From CAVSRC01 sp963798195 (GTDB lineage Bacteria; Pseudomonadota; Alphaproteobacteria; Rhizobiales; Kaistiaceae), in the NCBI GenBank assembly GCA_963798195.1, contig CAWCSF010000008.1, forward strand, positions 1-64,000: DNA of 64,000 nt, in the 5' to 3' direction. The notes beneath the pieces were generated by a model. The model ran no database searches and was not told the origin of the DNA. It saw only the letters and a program-made list of their open reading frames with translations. Positions within the stretch are counted from its first letter, which is position 1. The number at the start of each line of letters is the position of its first letter. Position numbers and translations under genes: made by a program. Below are positions 45,104-54,131 of this stretch, piece after piece.

Positions 45104-46426
45104 CTAGGGGCGCAGGACCTGCGCGAGATCAGCGAAGACGTCGGCGGTCGCCTTGCCCTGCGGGTCCTGCCGCAGCGCGTCGTAGATGCGCGGCACCATG
45201 GTGACGGCGCGGTCGAGTTCGATGTCGTTGCCAGCGTGGTAGCCGCCCATCAGGCGAAGGTCGCGGGTGTCCTCGAAGCGCGCCACCATGCTCTTCAGCG
45301 TGCGCACGAGCTGGCGCTGCTCGTTGGTCCACACGATATCGGCGAGCCGCGAGATCGAGGAGAGTACATTCACCGCCGGGTAGCGACCCTGATCGGCAAT
45401 GGCGCGATCGAGTACGATGTGTCCATCGAGTGTGCCGCGGATAGCGTCGGCGACCGGATCGTTGTGGTCGTCACCGTCGACCAGCACTGCGAAAACGCCG
45501 GTGATAGTGCCGGTGCCTTCCAGACCCGGCCCGGCCCGTTCCAGCATCTTGGGCAGGTCGCTGAATACGCTCGGCGCATAGCCGCGCGCGACCGCCGGTT
45601 CGCCGGCCGCCAGCGCCACATCGCGGGCGGCGTGGGCATAGCGCGTCACCGAATCCACTATGAGCAGCACCGAGTCGCCCCGATCTCGGAAGTACTCGGC
45701 CACCGCCGTTGCAGAGGAGAGCGCCAGCCGGCGCATCATCGGGCTCTCGTCGCCGGTCGAGACGACCGTAACGGCATTTTTTCGGTTGGCGGCGAAGGAG
45801 CCTTCCAGGAACTCGCGCACCTCTCGTCCGCGTTCGCCGACGAGCGCCACCACGACCGTGTCGAAGTCGGGTGAGCGCGCCATCATGGAAAGCAGGGTGG
45901 ATTTGCCGACGCCCGAACCGGCAAAGATGCCGACGCGCTGGCCCCGGCAGAGCGGTGTGAAGAGATCGACCACCCGTACGCCGGTTTTCAGCGGTTTGGT
46001 GACGCGCTGGCGGGTCATGGCAGGTGGCGGCGGCCGGTCGATGACGATGGAAGCGTCGCCCCGCAGCAGTGGGCCGGCGTCATCCAGCGGCTCACCCAAG
46101 GCATTGATAACGCGGCCTTTCCAGGACTGAGCCGGGTTAAGACGCATCGGCCCGACCAGCTGGGCAAGCATGCCGGTGCCGACCGCAAAGCGGGTATCGA
46201 ACGGCTTCACCGTCGCATCGGCCTCCGAGACCCGGACGACTTCACCGAGCGTATGCAGGTCGCCGCCGTCGAGGCGAACCCTGTCGCCCAGTTTCACCAC
46301 CTTGGACAGGCCGCGAACGCGATAATGGGTGGGTGCAACCTCGCGCACGATACCGCCGAGTTGCACGAACGGTAGTTCGGCTTCCGCGGTCGCTACTGCT
46401 GCGGCCAAGCGTTGCAGTGCGGTCAT
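45104..46426 (-). CDS. fliI: Flagellar export ATPase FliI
   Basis: A 440-residue F1-type ATPase: P-loop GIFAGSGVGKSTLLSMMAR, Walker B region LLIVDSVTRYAHAARDVALAAGEPAVARGYAPSVFSDLP with the FliI-family pattern, and catalytic Glu in LVGERGREVREF. With FliH and FliJ it delivers and unfolds export substrates. Lies 9 bases after flgF. Confidence 0.96.
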   Translation of the reverse strand: MTALQRLAAAVATAEAELPFVQLGGIVREVAPTHYRVRGLSKVVKLGDRVRLDGGDLHTLGEVVRVSEADATVKPFDTRFAVGTGMLAQLVGPMRLNPAQSWKGRVINALGEPLDDAGPLLRGDASIVIDRPPPPAMTRQRVTKPLKTGVRVVDLFTPLCRGQRVGIFAGSGVGKSTLLSMMARSPDFDTVVVALVGERGREVREFLEGSFAANRKNAVTVVSTGDESPMMRRLALSSATAVAEYFRDRGDSVLLIVDSVTRYAHAARDVALAAGEPAVARGYAPSVFSDLPKMLERAGPGLEGTGTITGVFAVLVDGDDHNDPVADAIRGTLDGHIVLDRAIADQGRYPAVNVLSSISRLADIVWTNEQRQLVRTLKSMVARFEDTRDLRLMGGYHAGNDIELDRAVTMVPRIYDALRQDPQGKATADVFADLAQVLRP

Positions 46427-46435
46427 GTGCGGGGG

Positions 46436-47158
46436 CTATGCGGGGCCAAGTGTGCGGATCGCCTGCTGGGCCATGTCGTCGTCTTGGTTGGCGGCCACGG
46501 TCGCTTGGTCGAAGGCGCGCGATGCCTCGATCAGCCTCGTCATCTCCAGGATCGGATTGACGTTCGACCCCTCGATGTACCCTTGGCGAATGCTGTTCGC
46601 CGTCATGTCCTCAACCGGCTCCACCGGCTTGTCGGAGATGACGCCTGAGTTGTCATGACGGGTCAGGTTGGCGTTGTCCGGAATCAGGAAGAGCCCGATA
46701 ACGCCTTGTTGTGAGCCGGCCTGGCTGACGGATCCGTTCTCGCCGATCTCTATGGGGCCGCCGGCCGGGTCGAGAACGATCGGCGACCCGCCGACGTCGA
46801 GCACCGGATAGCTGTTGACCGAGCGCAGGTCGCCGTTGCCATCCATGTGGAAGCGGCCATCGCGTGTGTAGACCGTGCCTTGCGGCGTCTGGAGCCCGAA
46901 CCAGCCATCACCCTCGATGCCGACGTCCAGGCTGTTGCCGGTGAAACTGATCGGGCCCTGGTCGCGAATGACATAGGTGGTCCCCGGCGAGGCAAAGGCG
47001 ACCTGATCGGGGCCGACCTGCGACATCGCCGCCGTGAAGCGGATGCCAGCGGCGCGAAATCCGGCCGTGTTCATGTTGGCGATATTGCTGGCAATGACTT
47101 CCAGACGGGCCTCGGTCGCCCTCTGGGCCGAAATGGCGACATACGCGCTGACGGACAC
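46436..47158 (-). CDS. flgF: Flagellar proximal rod protein FlgF
   Basis: About 240 residues from a GTG at 47158, just inside the end of the DUF1217 gene; the long frame further upstream shadows that gene. The N-terminus SAYVAISAQRATEARLEVIASNIANMNTAGFRAAGIRF and C-terminus QGYIEGSNVNPILEMTRLIEASRAFDQ are the rod-protein signatures. Part of the proximal rod together with FlgB and FlgC. Confidence 0.92.
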   Translation of the reverse strand: MSVSAYVAISAQRATEARLEVIASNIANMNTAGFRAAGIRFTAAMSQVGPDQVAFASPGTTYVIRDQGPISFTGNSLDVGIEGDGWFGLQTPQGTVYTRDGRFHMDGNGDLRSVNSYPVLDVGGSPIVLDPAGGPIEIGENGSVSQAGSQQGVIGLFLIPDNANLTRHDNSGVISDKPVEPVEDMTANSIRQGYIEGSNVNPILEMTRLIEASRAFDQATVAANQDDDMAQQAIRTLGPA

Positions 47159-47163
47159 GCTGC

Positions 47164-47943
47164 TTACGAGCCCCCGTATTTCAATGATTTCAATGTCATG
47201 ATCAGGTCCAGGTCGACCGACGGACTGCGACTGTTGTCGAAAAGCGAGAGCACCGGATCCGCGGCGGAAACCTCGGTGGCATCCCAGGTTGCGGTAAATC
47301 GACTGATCAGCCGCTCGAGCTTCTCCGGATCCTTGAGGTCGGCAATGTTGAGCCGCGCATTGACTGCCGCAGCCTGCTTGTCGATGTCTGCGTTGGCCAT
47401 CTCGCTCGGGAACCCGAACATGGTCTTGACCACCTGCCACAGCGCGGCATCGGCGAGCAGGCCATAGGCGGAGGCAACCTTCGGCGCCTCGCGCGCGAAA
47501 TAGAGCGCCAGTCGCACACCGTCATTGTCGGCGCCGGCGGAGACCTCAAGCCTCTGGCGGACATATCGGTCGACCACGCCCTGCTGGGCATTCGCGCTCT
47601 GCGTCGTGTCGGCGCCATTCACACTGAAGCTGAACGTCTCGGCAAACCGCACGAAGCGATCGTCCGCGAGGCGATTGGCAAAGGCCTTCGGGTCAGCGAC
47701 GCCCTCGACCATCACCTTGCGCATGAAAGCTTTGGCATGGGCCATGTCATCGAGGCCGAACGCCGTCATCGCGTAGTTGAAGAGGCGGGTGTCCTTGATG
47801 AAGTCGTCCACGCTCTGCACATCGCCGATGTGCTTGAGATAGTAATCAGTCGCCACCGCTACCGGCCGTTCCGCCGCGGTGCTCGCAAGCGTGCGATCAA
47901 GATCGCGCGTCAGCATTCGATAGGTGGTCGAAGTGCTCAGCAT
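47164..47943 (-). CDS. DUF1217 flagellar-cluster protein
   Basis: A 259-residue protein of the DUF1217 family (MLSTSTTYRMLTRDLDRTLASTAAERPVAVATDYYLKHIGDVQSVDDFIKD), always found in rhizobial flagellar clusters near flgF and motA. No signal peptide or membrane helix. Its role is not established; a link to early rod or motor assembly is inferred from position. First gene of the minus-strand flgF-fliI unit, divergent from motA across 120 bases. Confidence 0.85.
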   Translation of the reverse strand: MLSTSTTYRMLTRDLDRTLASTAAERPVAVATDYYLKHIGDVQSVDDFIKDTRLFNYAMTAFGLDDMAHAKAFMRKVMVEGVADPKAFANRLADDRFVRFAETFSFSVNGADTTQSANAQQGVVDRYVRQRLEVSAGADNDGVRLALYFAREAPKVASAYGLLADAALWQVVKTMFGFPSEMANADIDKQAAAVNARLNIADLKDPEKLERLISRFTATWDATEVSAADPVLSLFDNSRSPSVDLDLIMTLKSLKYGGS

Positions 47944-48063
47944 CGCCCGTTTCTAGGTCAGCGGGCTTGCGCGAGCCTGTCTTTCGGCGATTTAAGCCCC
48001 ACGCAAGCTTTCGGCGCGATCTGAGGTGGCAGGAATGGCCACTGCGTCGCGGAGCGGCATAAA

Positions 48064-48948
48064 TTGAATCTTCTTCTCGGACTCGCTCTCGGCGTCGGTG
48101 CATTGGTCGGCGGCTTTTTGGCCGAAGGCGGGCACATTGCCGTTTTGTGGCAGCCGTTCGAATTCCTCATCATCGGCGGCATCGCCATCGGCGTGTTCGT
48201 GATGGGCAATCCGTTCTCCACCATCATTGACGCCATGAAGGCGGTCATGGAAGCGCTGACCAACGCGACCCCGAAGCGCAAGGATTTCCTTGCCCTGCTC
48301 AGCCTGCTCTTCGCGCTCATGCGCGATCTGCGTGGCAGGCCGCGCAACGAGGTAGAGGCGCACATCGACGATCCGGCGAACTCGCCGCTATTCCAGCATT
48401 TTCCGGGCATCGTGAAGGACAAGGAACTGACGCAGTTCATTTGCGACTACGTCCGCCTGACCATTATCGGCAACGCCCGCTCGCACGAGATCGAGGGCCT
48501 GATGGAGCAGGAGATCAGCACCATCCGCAAGCACAAGCTCAAGCCGCAAACCTCGATGGGCACTATCTCCGAGGCGCTCCCTGCGCTCGGCATCTGCGCG
48601 GCGGTGCTTGGCATCGTCAAGGCGATGGGCGCGCTCGACCAGTCGCCCGAGATTCTCGGCGAGTACATCGGCGCGGCGCTCATCGGGACGCTGACAGGTA
48701 TCTTCTGGTCTTACGCCGTGGTCTCGCCTTTGGCCCAGCTGATCAAGACCACGCGCGAGAAGCAGATGCAGTGCTACATCATCGTCAAACAGACGATCAT
48801 TGCCTTCATGAATGGAGCGTTGCCCCAGATTGCACTGGAGCATGGGCGCAAGACCATCTCGTCCGGCGAGCGCCCGACGATCGACGATGTCGAGAGCGAG
48901 GCCATCTCGACTTCGCCGCCTTCGGTCCCCGTGAAGCAGGCGGCGTAA
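48064..48948 (+). CDS. motA: Flagellar motor stator protein MotA
   Basis: A 294-residue stator protein starting at a TTG (48064; MNLLLGLALGVGALVGGFLAEGGHIAVLWQPFEFLIIGG) with GGAGCGG upstream. Four helices, the cytoplasmic charged loop (PLFQHFPGIVKDKELTQFICDYVRLTIIGN) and the proton-channel helices (SMGTISEALPALGICAAVLGIVKAMGAL) are visible. It forms the ion channel with MotB, encoded far away at 63134. First gene of motA-fliM. Confidence 0.95.
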   Translation: MNLLLGLALGVGALVGGFLAEGGHIAVLWQPFEFLIIGGIAIGVFVMGNPFSTIIDAMKAVMEALTNATPKRKDFLALLSLLFALMRDLRGRPRNEVEAHIDDPANSPLFQHFPGIVKDKELTQFICDYVRLTIIGNARSHEIEGLMEQEISTIRKHKLKPQTSMGTISEALPALGICAAVLGIVKAMGALDQSPEILGEYIGAALIGTLTGIFWSYAVVSPLAQLIKTTREKQMQCYIIVKQTIIAFMNGALPQIALEHGRKTISSGERPTIDDVESEAISTSPPSVPVKQAA

Positions 48949-48952
48949 TCCG

Positions 48953-49891
48953 ATGGCCGTCGAAACAACGCCACGTCAGCAGGCCAACATTCGCGATCTC
49001 CTCATGGAGGCCGCGAACCTCTCGATTGATCAACTGCCGTTGCTGCCGGTCATTTTCGATCGCGTTTCCCAGCAGCTTGCCGAGCGCCTGCGGAGTCTTT
49101 CGTCGGCCTTGCCGCACGTTTCGATGAACCAGCTGACGACCGCCCGCATCGGCGAAACGCTGGATGCCTACGACATGCAGGCAATCGTCGGCATCTTCCA
49201 CGCCACAGCCTGGGACACGCGCGTTCTGGTCGGCTTCGATCGGGATTTCGTCTTTACAATCATGGAGATGCTCCTGGGTGGCGATGGCTCCGAGCCGCCC
49301 GCCGAGGACGTGCGCAACCTCTCCAGCATCGAGGCGCAATTCGCCCAGTTCGTCTTCGAACACGTCGGGCAGGCGATGCAGACGGCGTTTGCTCCCCTGT
49401 CGAATACGCGCTTCCGCCTGGAGCGCGCCGAGACGCGCATGGACTTCGCCGGCGCGGGGCGGCGGAGTCAGCCGGCGGTCGTCGCGCGCTTCATCCTCCA
49501 GGCGATGAATCGCGGCGGCGAGATGTTCATCATCATTCCGCAGAGTGCGCTGTCCCCGCTGCGGCAGACATTGTCCCGCTTTCCGGTCAACGACACTGTA
49601 ACGCCGGACCCGGCCTGGACGCGCAAGATCAACGATGAAGTGCGCCGGACGGAAGTCTCCGTTCGGGCCATCGCCGAGACCCGGGAACTGACGCTGGGCG
49701 ATCTCGCCGGCCTTCAGATCGGGCAGGTCATCAGGTTGGACGCGACGCCCAGGAGCCGGATTAAGGTCGCCAGCGGCGACCAGCAGCTGTTCTGGGCCTT
49801 CCTCGGACAGAACGAGGGCCGCTACTCGCTGTGCATCGACGAGGCTGTCAACGAGGAGCAGGAGTTCGTTAACGACGTGCTCGCCGGCTGA
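48953..49891 (+). CDS. fliM: Flagellar motor switch protein FliM
   Basis: A 312-residue C-ring protein. Middle domain (AIVGIFHATAWDTRVLVGFDRDFVFTIMEMLLGG) and C-terminal SpoA domain (VSVRAIAETRELTLGDLAGLQIGQVIRLD) are clear. The N-terminal CheY-binding LSQxEIDALL motif of enterics is not visible. It begins 4 bases after motA. The 128-base gap after it shows no gene; fliN begins at 50020. Confidence 0.9.
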   Translation: MAVETTPRQQANIRDLLMEAANLSIDQLPLLPVIFDRVSQQLAERLRSLSSALPHVSMNQLTTARIGETLDAYDMQAIVGIFHATAWDTRVLVGFDRDFVFTIMEMLLGGDGSEPPAEDVRNLSSIEAQFAQFVFEHVGQAMQTAFAPLSNTRFRLERAETRMDFAGAGRRSQPAVVARFILQAMNRGGEMFIIIPQSALSPLRQTLSRFPVNDTVTPDPAWTRKINDEVRRTEVSVRAIAETRELTLGDLAGLQIGQVIRLDATPRSRIKVASGDQQLFWAFLGQNEGRYSLCIDEAVNEEQEFVNDVLAG

Positions 49892-50019
49892 GCGATTGAG
49901 GCGGGGCATGGCGCGCCGAATCCTGCCTCCCGCAAGGTTGGAAGCTTAAGAGTGTTTTTCATGATTCCACGCCGGGCTCTCGCGGCTCGGACGTTGCAAT
50001 AGCAAAGGGAAGATCGGTC

Positions 50020-50376
50020 ATGCAGACAACTCAGCCTCAATCCGGAGTCGATGAAGCCTTGCTTGCGCAGCCTGGCGCCGCGGCGCCACCTGGCGACGCA
50101 CTCGGCGGCAGCCGCAACCTGGACGCCATCTTGCGCATTCCGGTCGTGGTGCAGGCGATCCTCGGCACGGCCAGCATGCCAGTTTCCAATCTCATGAAGC
50201 TCGGTCGCGGTGCCATCGTGCCGCTCGATCATCGCATCGGCGAGCCGGTTGATATCGTCGTCAACGGTCGCGTCGTCGCGCGCGGCGAGGTGGTGGTCCT
50301 TGAGGAAGACAGCTCGCGTTTTGGCGTATCGCTGACCGAGATCGCCGGACTGCCCGGCTTCAACGCGGCCGCCTGA
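50020..50376 (+). CDS. fliN: Flagellar motor switch protein FliN
   Basis: A 118-residue SpoA-domain protein (NLDAILRIPVVVQAILGTASMPVSNLMKLGRGAIVPLDHRIGEPVDIVVNGRVVARGEVVVLEEDSSRFGVSLTEI is its core, from about residue 33). It closes the bottom of the C ring with FliM. AAAGGGAAG lies upstream. fliG follows after 13 bases. Confidence 0.94.
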   Translation: MQTTQPQSGVDEALLAQPGAAAPPGDALGGSRNLDAILRIPVVVQAILGTASMPVSNLMKLGRGAIVPLDHRIGEPVDIVVNGRVVARGEVVVLEEDSSRFGVSLTEIAGLPGFNAAA

Positions 50377-50389
50377 GAGGGTACGCCAT

Positions 50390-51412
50390 ATGGTTGCCAT
50401 TCCGCGACCGGCCGCAACCAAAGGAATGCAGGGATCCGACAGGGTCGCCGCAATCCTTCTGACCATGGGCAAGTCGCTTTCGGCGCGACTGATGAAGCAC
50501 TTCCAGCCGTCCGAGATCAAACAGATCACACGCTCGGCAGCCGACTTGAAGCCGGTCGCGGCCCAGCACCTCGGCATCCTGATCGAGGAGTTTGCGACCC
50601 AGTTTGCCATCGGCGCCAGCCTGGTGAGTTCGCCTGGGGAAGTGGAACGCATGCTCGACGGCGTTCTGCCGAAAGAGCAGATCGACGAGATCATGGGAGA
50701 GATGGCCGGCAATCCCGACCGCTCGATCTGGGACCGCATCTCCGCGGTCAACGAATCGGCGCTCGCGATTTACCTGGCCAACGAACACCCGCAGACCGCT
50801 TCGGTCTTCATTTCAAAGATCAAGTCGACGACGGCCGCGAAGGTGCTGGCCCGACTGCCGGCCGAGCGACGCGACGGCATCATCCGCCGCATGATCGCTG
50901 CCAAGCCGATGATCGAGGAGATTTCGCGCTTGCTCGAGCGCGCGCTCCAGCAGGAATTCAGCGTCAACCTGTCGCGGATCGGCGGCGGCGCAGAAAACAC
51001 GCGCCTGGCCGAAATCGTCAACAAGCTGGACCCGGAGCAGATCGATTCGGTCATGCAGGGTCTGAAGGCGACCCGCCCGAAGGCAGCCGAGGCGCTGAAG
51101 AGCCAGCTCTTTACCTTCGACGATATTGCCAAACTGGCGCAGCGAGCCCGATCAACGCTCTTCGACAAGGTTCCGCCCGACCGCATGGTACTCGCGTTGA
51201 AGGGATCGCCGGCGGAGTTTCGCGAGGTGATCCTGTCGTCGCTTTCCTCTCGCGTGCGCAAGATGATCGAACAGGAGCTGAACAACGGCCAGGCGGTTCC
51301 GGCGCGCAATGTTACCGAGGCGCGGCGCGCCATCACCGAACAGGCCCTGGAACTTGCCGCCCGTGGCGAGATCGAGATCCGCAGCGAAGACGAAGAAGAA
51401 CTGATCAGCTGA
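50390..51412 (+). CDS. fliG: Flagellar motor switch protein FliG
   Basis: A 340-residue protein with three armadillo-like domains: N-terminal (VAAILLTMGKSLSARLMKHFQPSEIKQITRS) bound to FliF, middle (NEHPQTASVFISKIKSTTAAKVLARLPAERRDGIIRRM, with an EHPQT motif) bound to FliM, and C-terminal (TFDDIAKLAQRARSTLFDKVPPDRMVLALKG) that meets MotA. It transmits torque. Confidence 0.96.
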   Translation: MVAIPRPAATKGMQGSDRVAAILLTMGKSLSARLMKHFQPSEIKQITRSAADLKPVAAQHLGILIEEFATQFAIGASLVSSPGEVERMLDGVLPKEQIDEIMGEMAGNPDRSIWDRISAVNESALAIYLANEHPQTASVFISKIKSTTAAKVLARLPAERRDGIIRRMIAAKPMIEEISRLLERALQQEFSVNLSRIGGGAENTRLAEIVNKLDPEQIDSVMQGLKATRPKAAEALKSQLFTFDDIAKLAQRARSTLFDKVPPDRMVLALKGSPAEFREVILSSLSSRVRKMIEQELNNGQAVPARNVTEARRAITEQALELAARGEIEIRSEDEEELIS

Positions 51413-51428
51413 TCGGATCATCAGGGCG

Positions 51429-52505
51429 ATGGCAGAAGCGACCGACAAAGAGTCGAAAACCGAGGAACCAACAGAGAAGAAGATCGCGGACGCGGTCGAG
51501 AAGGGCAACGTCCCCCGCTCGCGCGAACTGTCGGTGTTCGCCTCCCTGCTCGGCGTGCTCGTCGCCGCCGCGTTCCTCGTCGGTCCGCAGTCCCTCGGTC
51601 TCGCCGGCAGCATGATGATCCTTCTCGATCATCCGGGAGGATTTTCCCTCGAAACAGGGACTGACACCACCGGCCTGCTGTGGGCTGTTTTCGGCGAGAT
51701 GGCCAAGTTTCTGATGCCGATCGTGCTGATGCTGATGCTGGCCGGCCTGGCCGCCGCCTTTTTCCAGAACGCGCCGAATATCGCGCTGGATCAGATTCGG
51801 CCCAAATGGTCGCGCGTTTCGCCCGGTGCCGGATGGAAGCGCATCTTCGGCGGACCTGGCATGGTCGAATTCGCCAAGTCGTTGTTCAAGTTCGGTGCCA
51901 TCGCCATGGTCTGTGTGATCATGCTGGGCTCGGAGCGCTCCGCTGTATCCGGCGCTGCGCTGCTCGACCCGACCGCTCTTCCCGATCTTGCTCTCTCGCT
52001 GGTGATTCGCCTGCTCTCGGCGATCTGCGTTGCCATCGCCATCATGGTGGCCGGCGATATCGTCTGGTCGCGCATCCGCTGGCGCAATGACCTGCGCATG
52101 ACGCGGCAGGAGCTCAAGGACGAGTTCAAGCAGAGCGAGGGCGACCCGCTGATCAAGTCGCGGTTGCGTTCGCTTGCCCGCGACCGCGCCCGCCGCCGCA
52201 TGATCGCCGCCGTGCCGCAGGCAACGGTGATCATCGCCAACCCGACCCACTTCGCCGTCGCGCTGAAATACGACCGCAACAAGGGCGGCGCCCCGCTTGT
52301 CGTCGCCAAAGGCGCGGACCTTATCGCGCTCCGCATCCGCGAAATCGCCAGCCGCCACTCCGTGCCCATCATCGAGGATAAGCCGCTGGCGCGTGCCCTC
52401 TACGATGCGGTCGACGTAGGACAATGGATCCCGCCCGAGTTCTACCGGGCGGTCGCCAGGATACTTCACCTTCTCTACACGAGGCCGGCACATGTCCGCA
52501 CTTGA
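51429..52505 (+). CDS. flhB: Flagellar export switch protein FlhB
   Basis: A 358-residue membrane protein: acidic N-terminus (DKESKTEEPTEKKIADAVEKGNVPRSRELS), four helices and a cytoplasmic domain with the self-cleavage site NPTH at 271-274 (IIANPTHFAVALKYD). Cleavage switches export from hook to filament subunits. Starts 16 bases after fliG. Confidence 0.96.
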   Translation: MAEATDKESKTEEPTEKKIADAVEKGNVPRSRELSVFASLLGVLVAAAFLVGPQSLGLAGSMMILLDHPGGFSLETGTDTTGLLWAVFGEMAKFLMPIVLMLMLAGLAAAFFQNAPNIALDQIRPKWSRVSPGAGWKRIFGGPGMVEFAKSLFKFGAIAMVCVIMLGSERSAVSGAALLDPTALPDLALSLVIRLLSAICVAIAIMVAGDIVWSRIRWRNDLRMTRQELKDEFKQSEGDPLIKSRLRSLARDRARRRMIAAVPQATVIIANPTHFAVALKYDRNKGGAPLVVAKGADLIALRIREIASRHSVPIIEDKPLARALYDAVDVGQWIPPEFYRAVARILHLLYTRPAHVRT

Positions 52506-52941
52506 CGACCGCCACTTCATCGCGCGGCGCGATACCAATCCCGAACTGATCGCCTGTGAGGCCGTCCTGGCCGACGGGCTCAAGGAGTTCCTGTCGGAGC
52601 TCCTCATGGTCAACGGCGGCGTGATGGTTTCCTACATTTGCAACAATCAGCACGCCCATCTCGACGACATCATCGATTCCTCGATGGAACTACGGATCAA
52701 GCCCGGTCGCCTTCACTACGGCAGCCAGGCGCAGGTCGATTTCGACTGGGGCGAGGCGCCGTCCGTTTCGCTCGACATGGAACTGCGCGATGCTCGGCTG
52801 ACGGCATTCTTCAAGGTCGTCTTCGGCAGCGACCACGTCGGCATCGACCTGAACGGCATCCACTTCGACGAAGTCGTCTCCGGGCCGGAGAACATCGTGC
52901 GCTGCTTCTCGGCCGCGGTGGCGGACGCGCGCATCGACTGA
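52492..52941 (+). CDS. Uncharacterised protein between flhB and flgB
   Basis: A 149-residue cytoplasmic protein (MSALDDRHFIARRDTNPELIACEAVLADGLKEFLSELLMVNGG start) whose ATG lies 14 bases inside flhB, so translation is coupled. It alternates helices and strands (RLHYGSQAQVDFDWGEAPSVSLDMELRDARLTAFFKVVFGSDHVGIDL). No family recognised, no signal or membrane segment. Its place suggests a motor or export accessory role. Confidence 0.75.
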   Translation: MSALDDRHFIARRDTNPELIACEAVLADGLKEFLSELLMVNGGVMVSYICNNQHAHLDDIIDSSMELRIKPGRLHYGSQAQVDFDWGEAPSVSLDMELRDARLTAFFKVVFGSDHVGIDLNGIHFDEVVSGPENIVRCFSAAVADARID

Positions 52942-53025
52942 AACGGTCGCCGCGGCAGCTTCAACAGCTTCAGGCAAGGTTGCGCCTCGACAATTCGGAT
53001 GCACCACGAGTGTCCGGAGGTCGCG

Positions 53026-53400
53026 TTGGAACCGATTTATGTCTTCAGCCTTGCCGCGCAGCATGAGCGCTGGGCCACGGTGCGTCAGGCGGCGATCAGC
53101 GGCAATATCGCCAACGTCAACACGCCCGGCTACAGCGCACTCGAAATCGAGCCGTTTTCCGCCATTATGGACGATACCTCCGGCGTCACGCTGGCGCGCA
53201 CCGCGCCTGGGCACCTGAGCGCGTCGGGAGATACCGGCGATCGCGGTATGCGCGAGTGGGCGACGACGGAAACCGACAAGCGGGTCGCCCTAGATCAGCA
53301 GCTTGTCGCCGCCGACGAAACGAATCGCTCCTTCTCGCTCGACACCGGCATCGTGCGGGCCTTCCACCGCATGCTCATGACCGCAGTGAGGTCCGGATGA
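53026..53400 (+). CDS. flgB: Flagellar proximal rod protein FlgB
   Basis: A 124-residue rod protein. I choose TTG at 53026 because GGAGG lies 5 bases upstream and the product then begins MEPIYVFSLAAQHERWATVRQAAISGNIANVNTPGYS, the family N-terminus; a longer frame from 52999 is less likely. The C-terminus (DTGIVRAFHRMLMTAVR) is also typical. Stop overlaps the flgC start (ATGA). Confidence 0.9.
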   Translation: MEPIYVFSLAAQHERWATVRQAAISGNIANVNTPGYSALEIEPFSAIMDDTSGVTLARTAPGHLSASGDTGDRGMREWATTETDKRVALDQQLVAADETNRSFSLDTGIVRAFHRMLMTAVRSG

Positions 53401-53816
53401 TCGACCCCCTTCGCGCTGCAACCGGCATAGCCGGCGCGGGCCTCGAGGCGCAGTCCGTCCGGCTGCGCGTGGTATCGGAGAACCTCGCCAACGCCAATTC
53501 TGTTGCAACGACTCCCGGCGCCGATCCCTATCAGCGCAAGACGGTGGTCTTCAGCAGCGAGTTCGATCGCCTGCTCGGCGCCGCGACGGTCGGGGTCAAG
53601 TCGATTGGGCACGACAACACGCCGTTTCTCGTCGAGCACGATCCGAGCAACCCGGCGGCGGATGCCGACGGCAACGTGAAGATGCCCAACGTGAACATGC
53701 TGGTGGAAATGGCCGATATGCGTGAGGCCAGCCGCTCGTACGAAGCGAACCTGCAGATGATCAAGCAGGCCCGCTCGATGACTTCGATGATCCTGGACCT
53801 GCTGAGGAACGGCTGA
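53397..53816 (+). CDS. flgC: Flagellar proximal rod protein FlgC
   Basis: A 139-residue rod protein: AATGIAGAGLEAQSVRLRVVSENLANANSVATTPGADPYQRKTVVF at the start and PNVNMLVEMADMREASRSYEANLQMIKQARSM at the end. Coupled to flgB (ATGA) and fliE (TGATG). Confidence 0.95.
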   Translation: MIDPLRAATGIAGAGLEAQSVRLRVVSENLANANSVATTPGADPYQRKTVVFSSEFDRLLGAATVGVKSIGHDNTPFLVEHDPSNPAADADGNVKMPNVNMLVEMADMREASRSYEANLQMIKQARSMTSMILDLLRNG

Positions 53817-54121
53817 TGATTAGTGCTCTCTCCGGCCTGCGTGCCGTTGGAACGACCGAGATCGCGAAACCGACGGGACCGGCCGCGACGGCGTCCGCCG
53901 GTGTCTCGGATTTCTCCAAGGTGCTCTCCGACATGGCGACCAACACGGTCGATGCCCTGAAGGCCGGCGAGGCGAGTGCGATCAGCGGCATCAACGGCGG
54001 CCGCTCGGTGCAACAGGTTGTCGACACGATGCTGACCGCCGAACAGGCATTGCAGACGGCCATCGCCGTCCGCGACAAGCTCGTGACTGCCTACCAGGAA
54101 ATCAGCCGGATGACGATCTAG
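53816..54121 (+). CDS. fliE: Flagellar hook-basal body adaptor FliE
   Basis: A 101-residue protein that joins the MS ring (FliF) to the rod. Core SDFSKVLSDMATNTVDALKAGEASAISGINGGRSVQQVVDTMLTAEQALQTAIAVRDKLVTAYQEISRM fits the family. The ATG overlaps the flgC stop. Confidence 0.94.
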   Translation: MISALSGLRAVGTTEIAKPTGPAATASAGVSDFSKVLSDMATNTVDALKAGEASAISGINGGRSVQQVVDTMLTAEQALQTAIAVRDKLVTAYQEISRMTI

Positions 54122-54131
54122 GAGTATCGAT

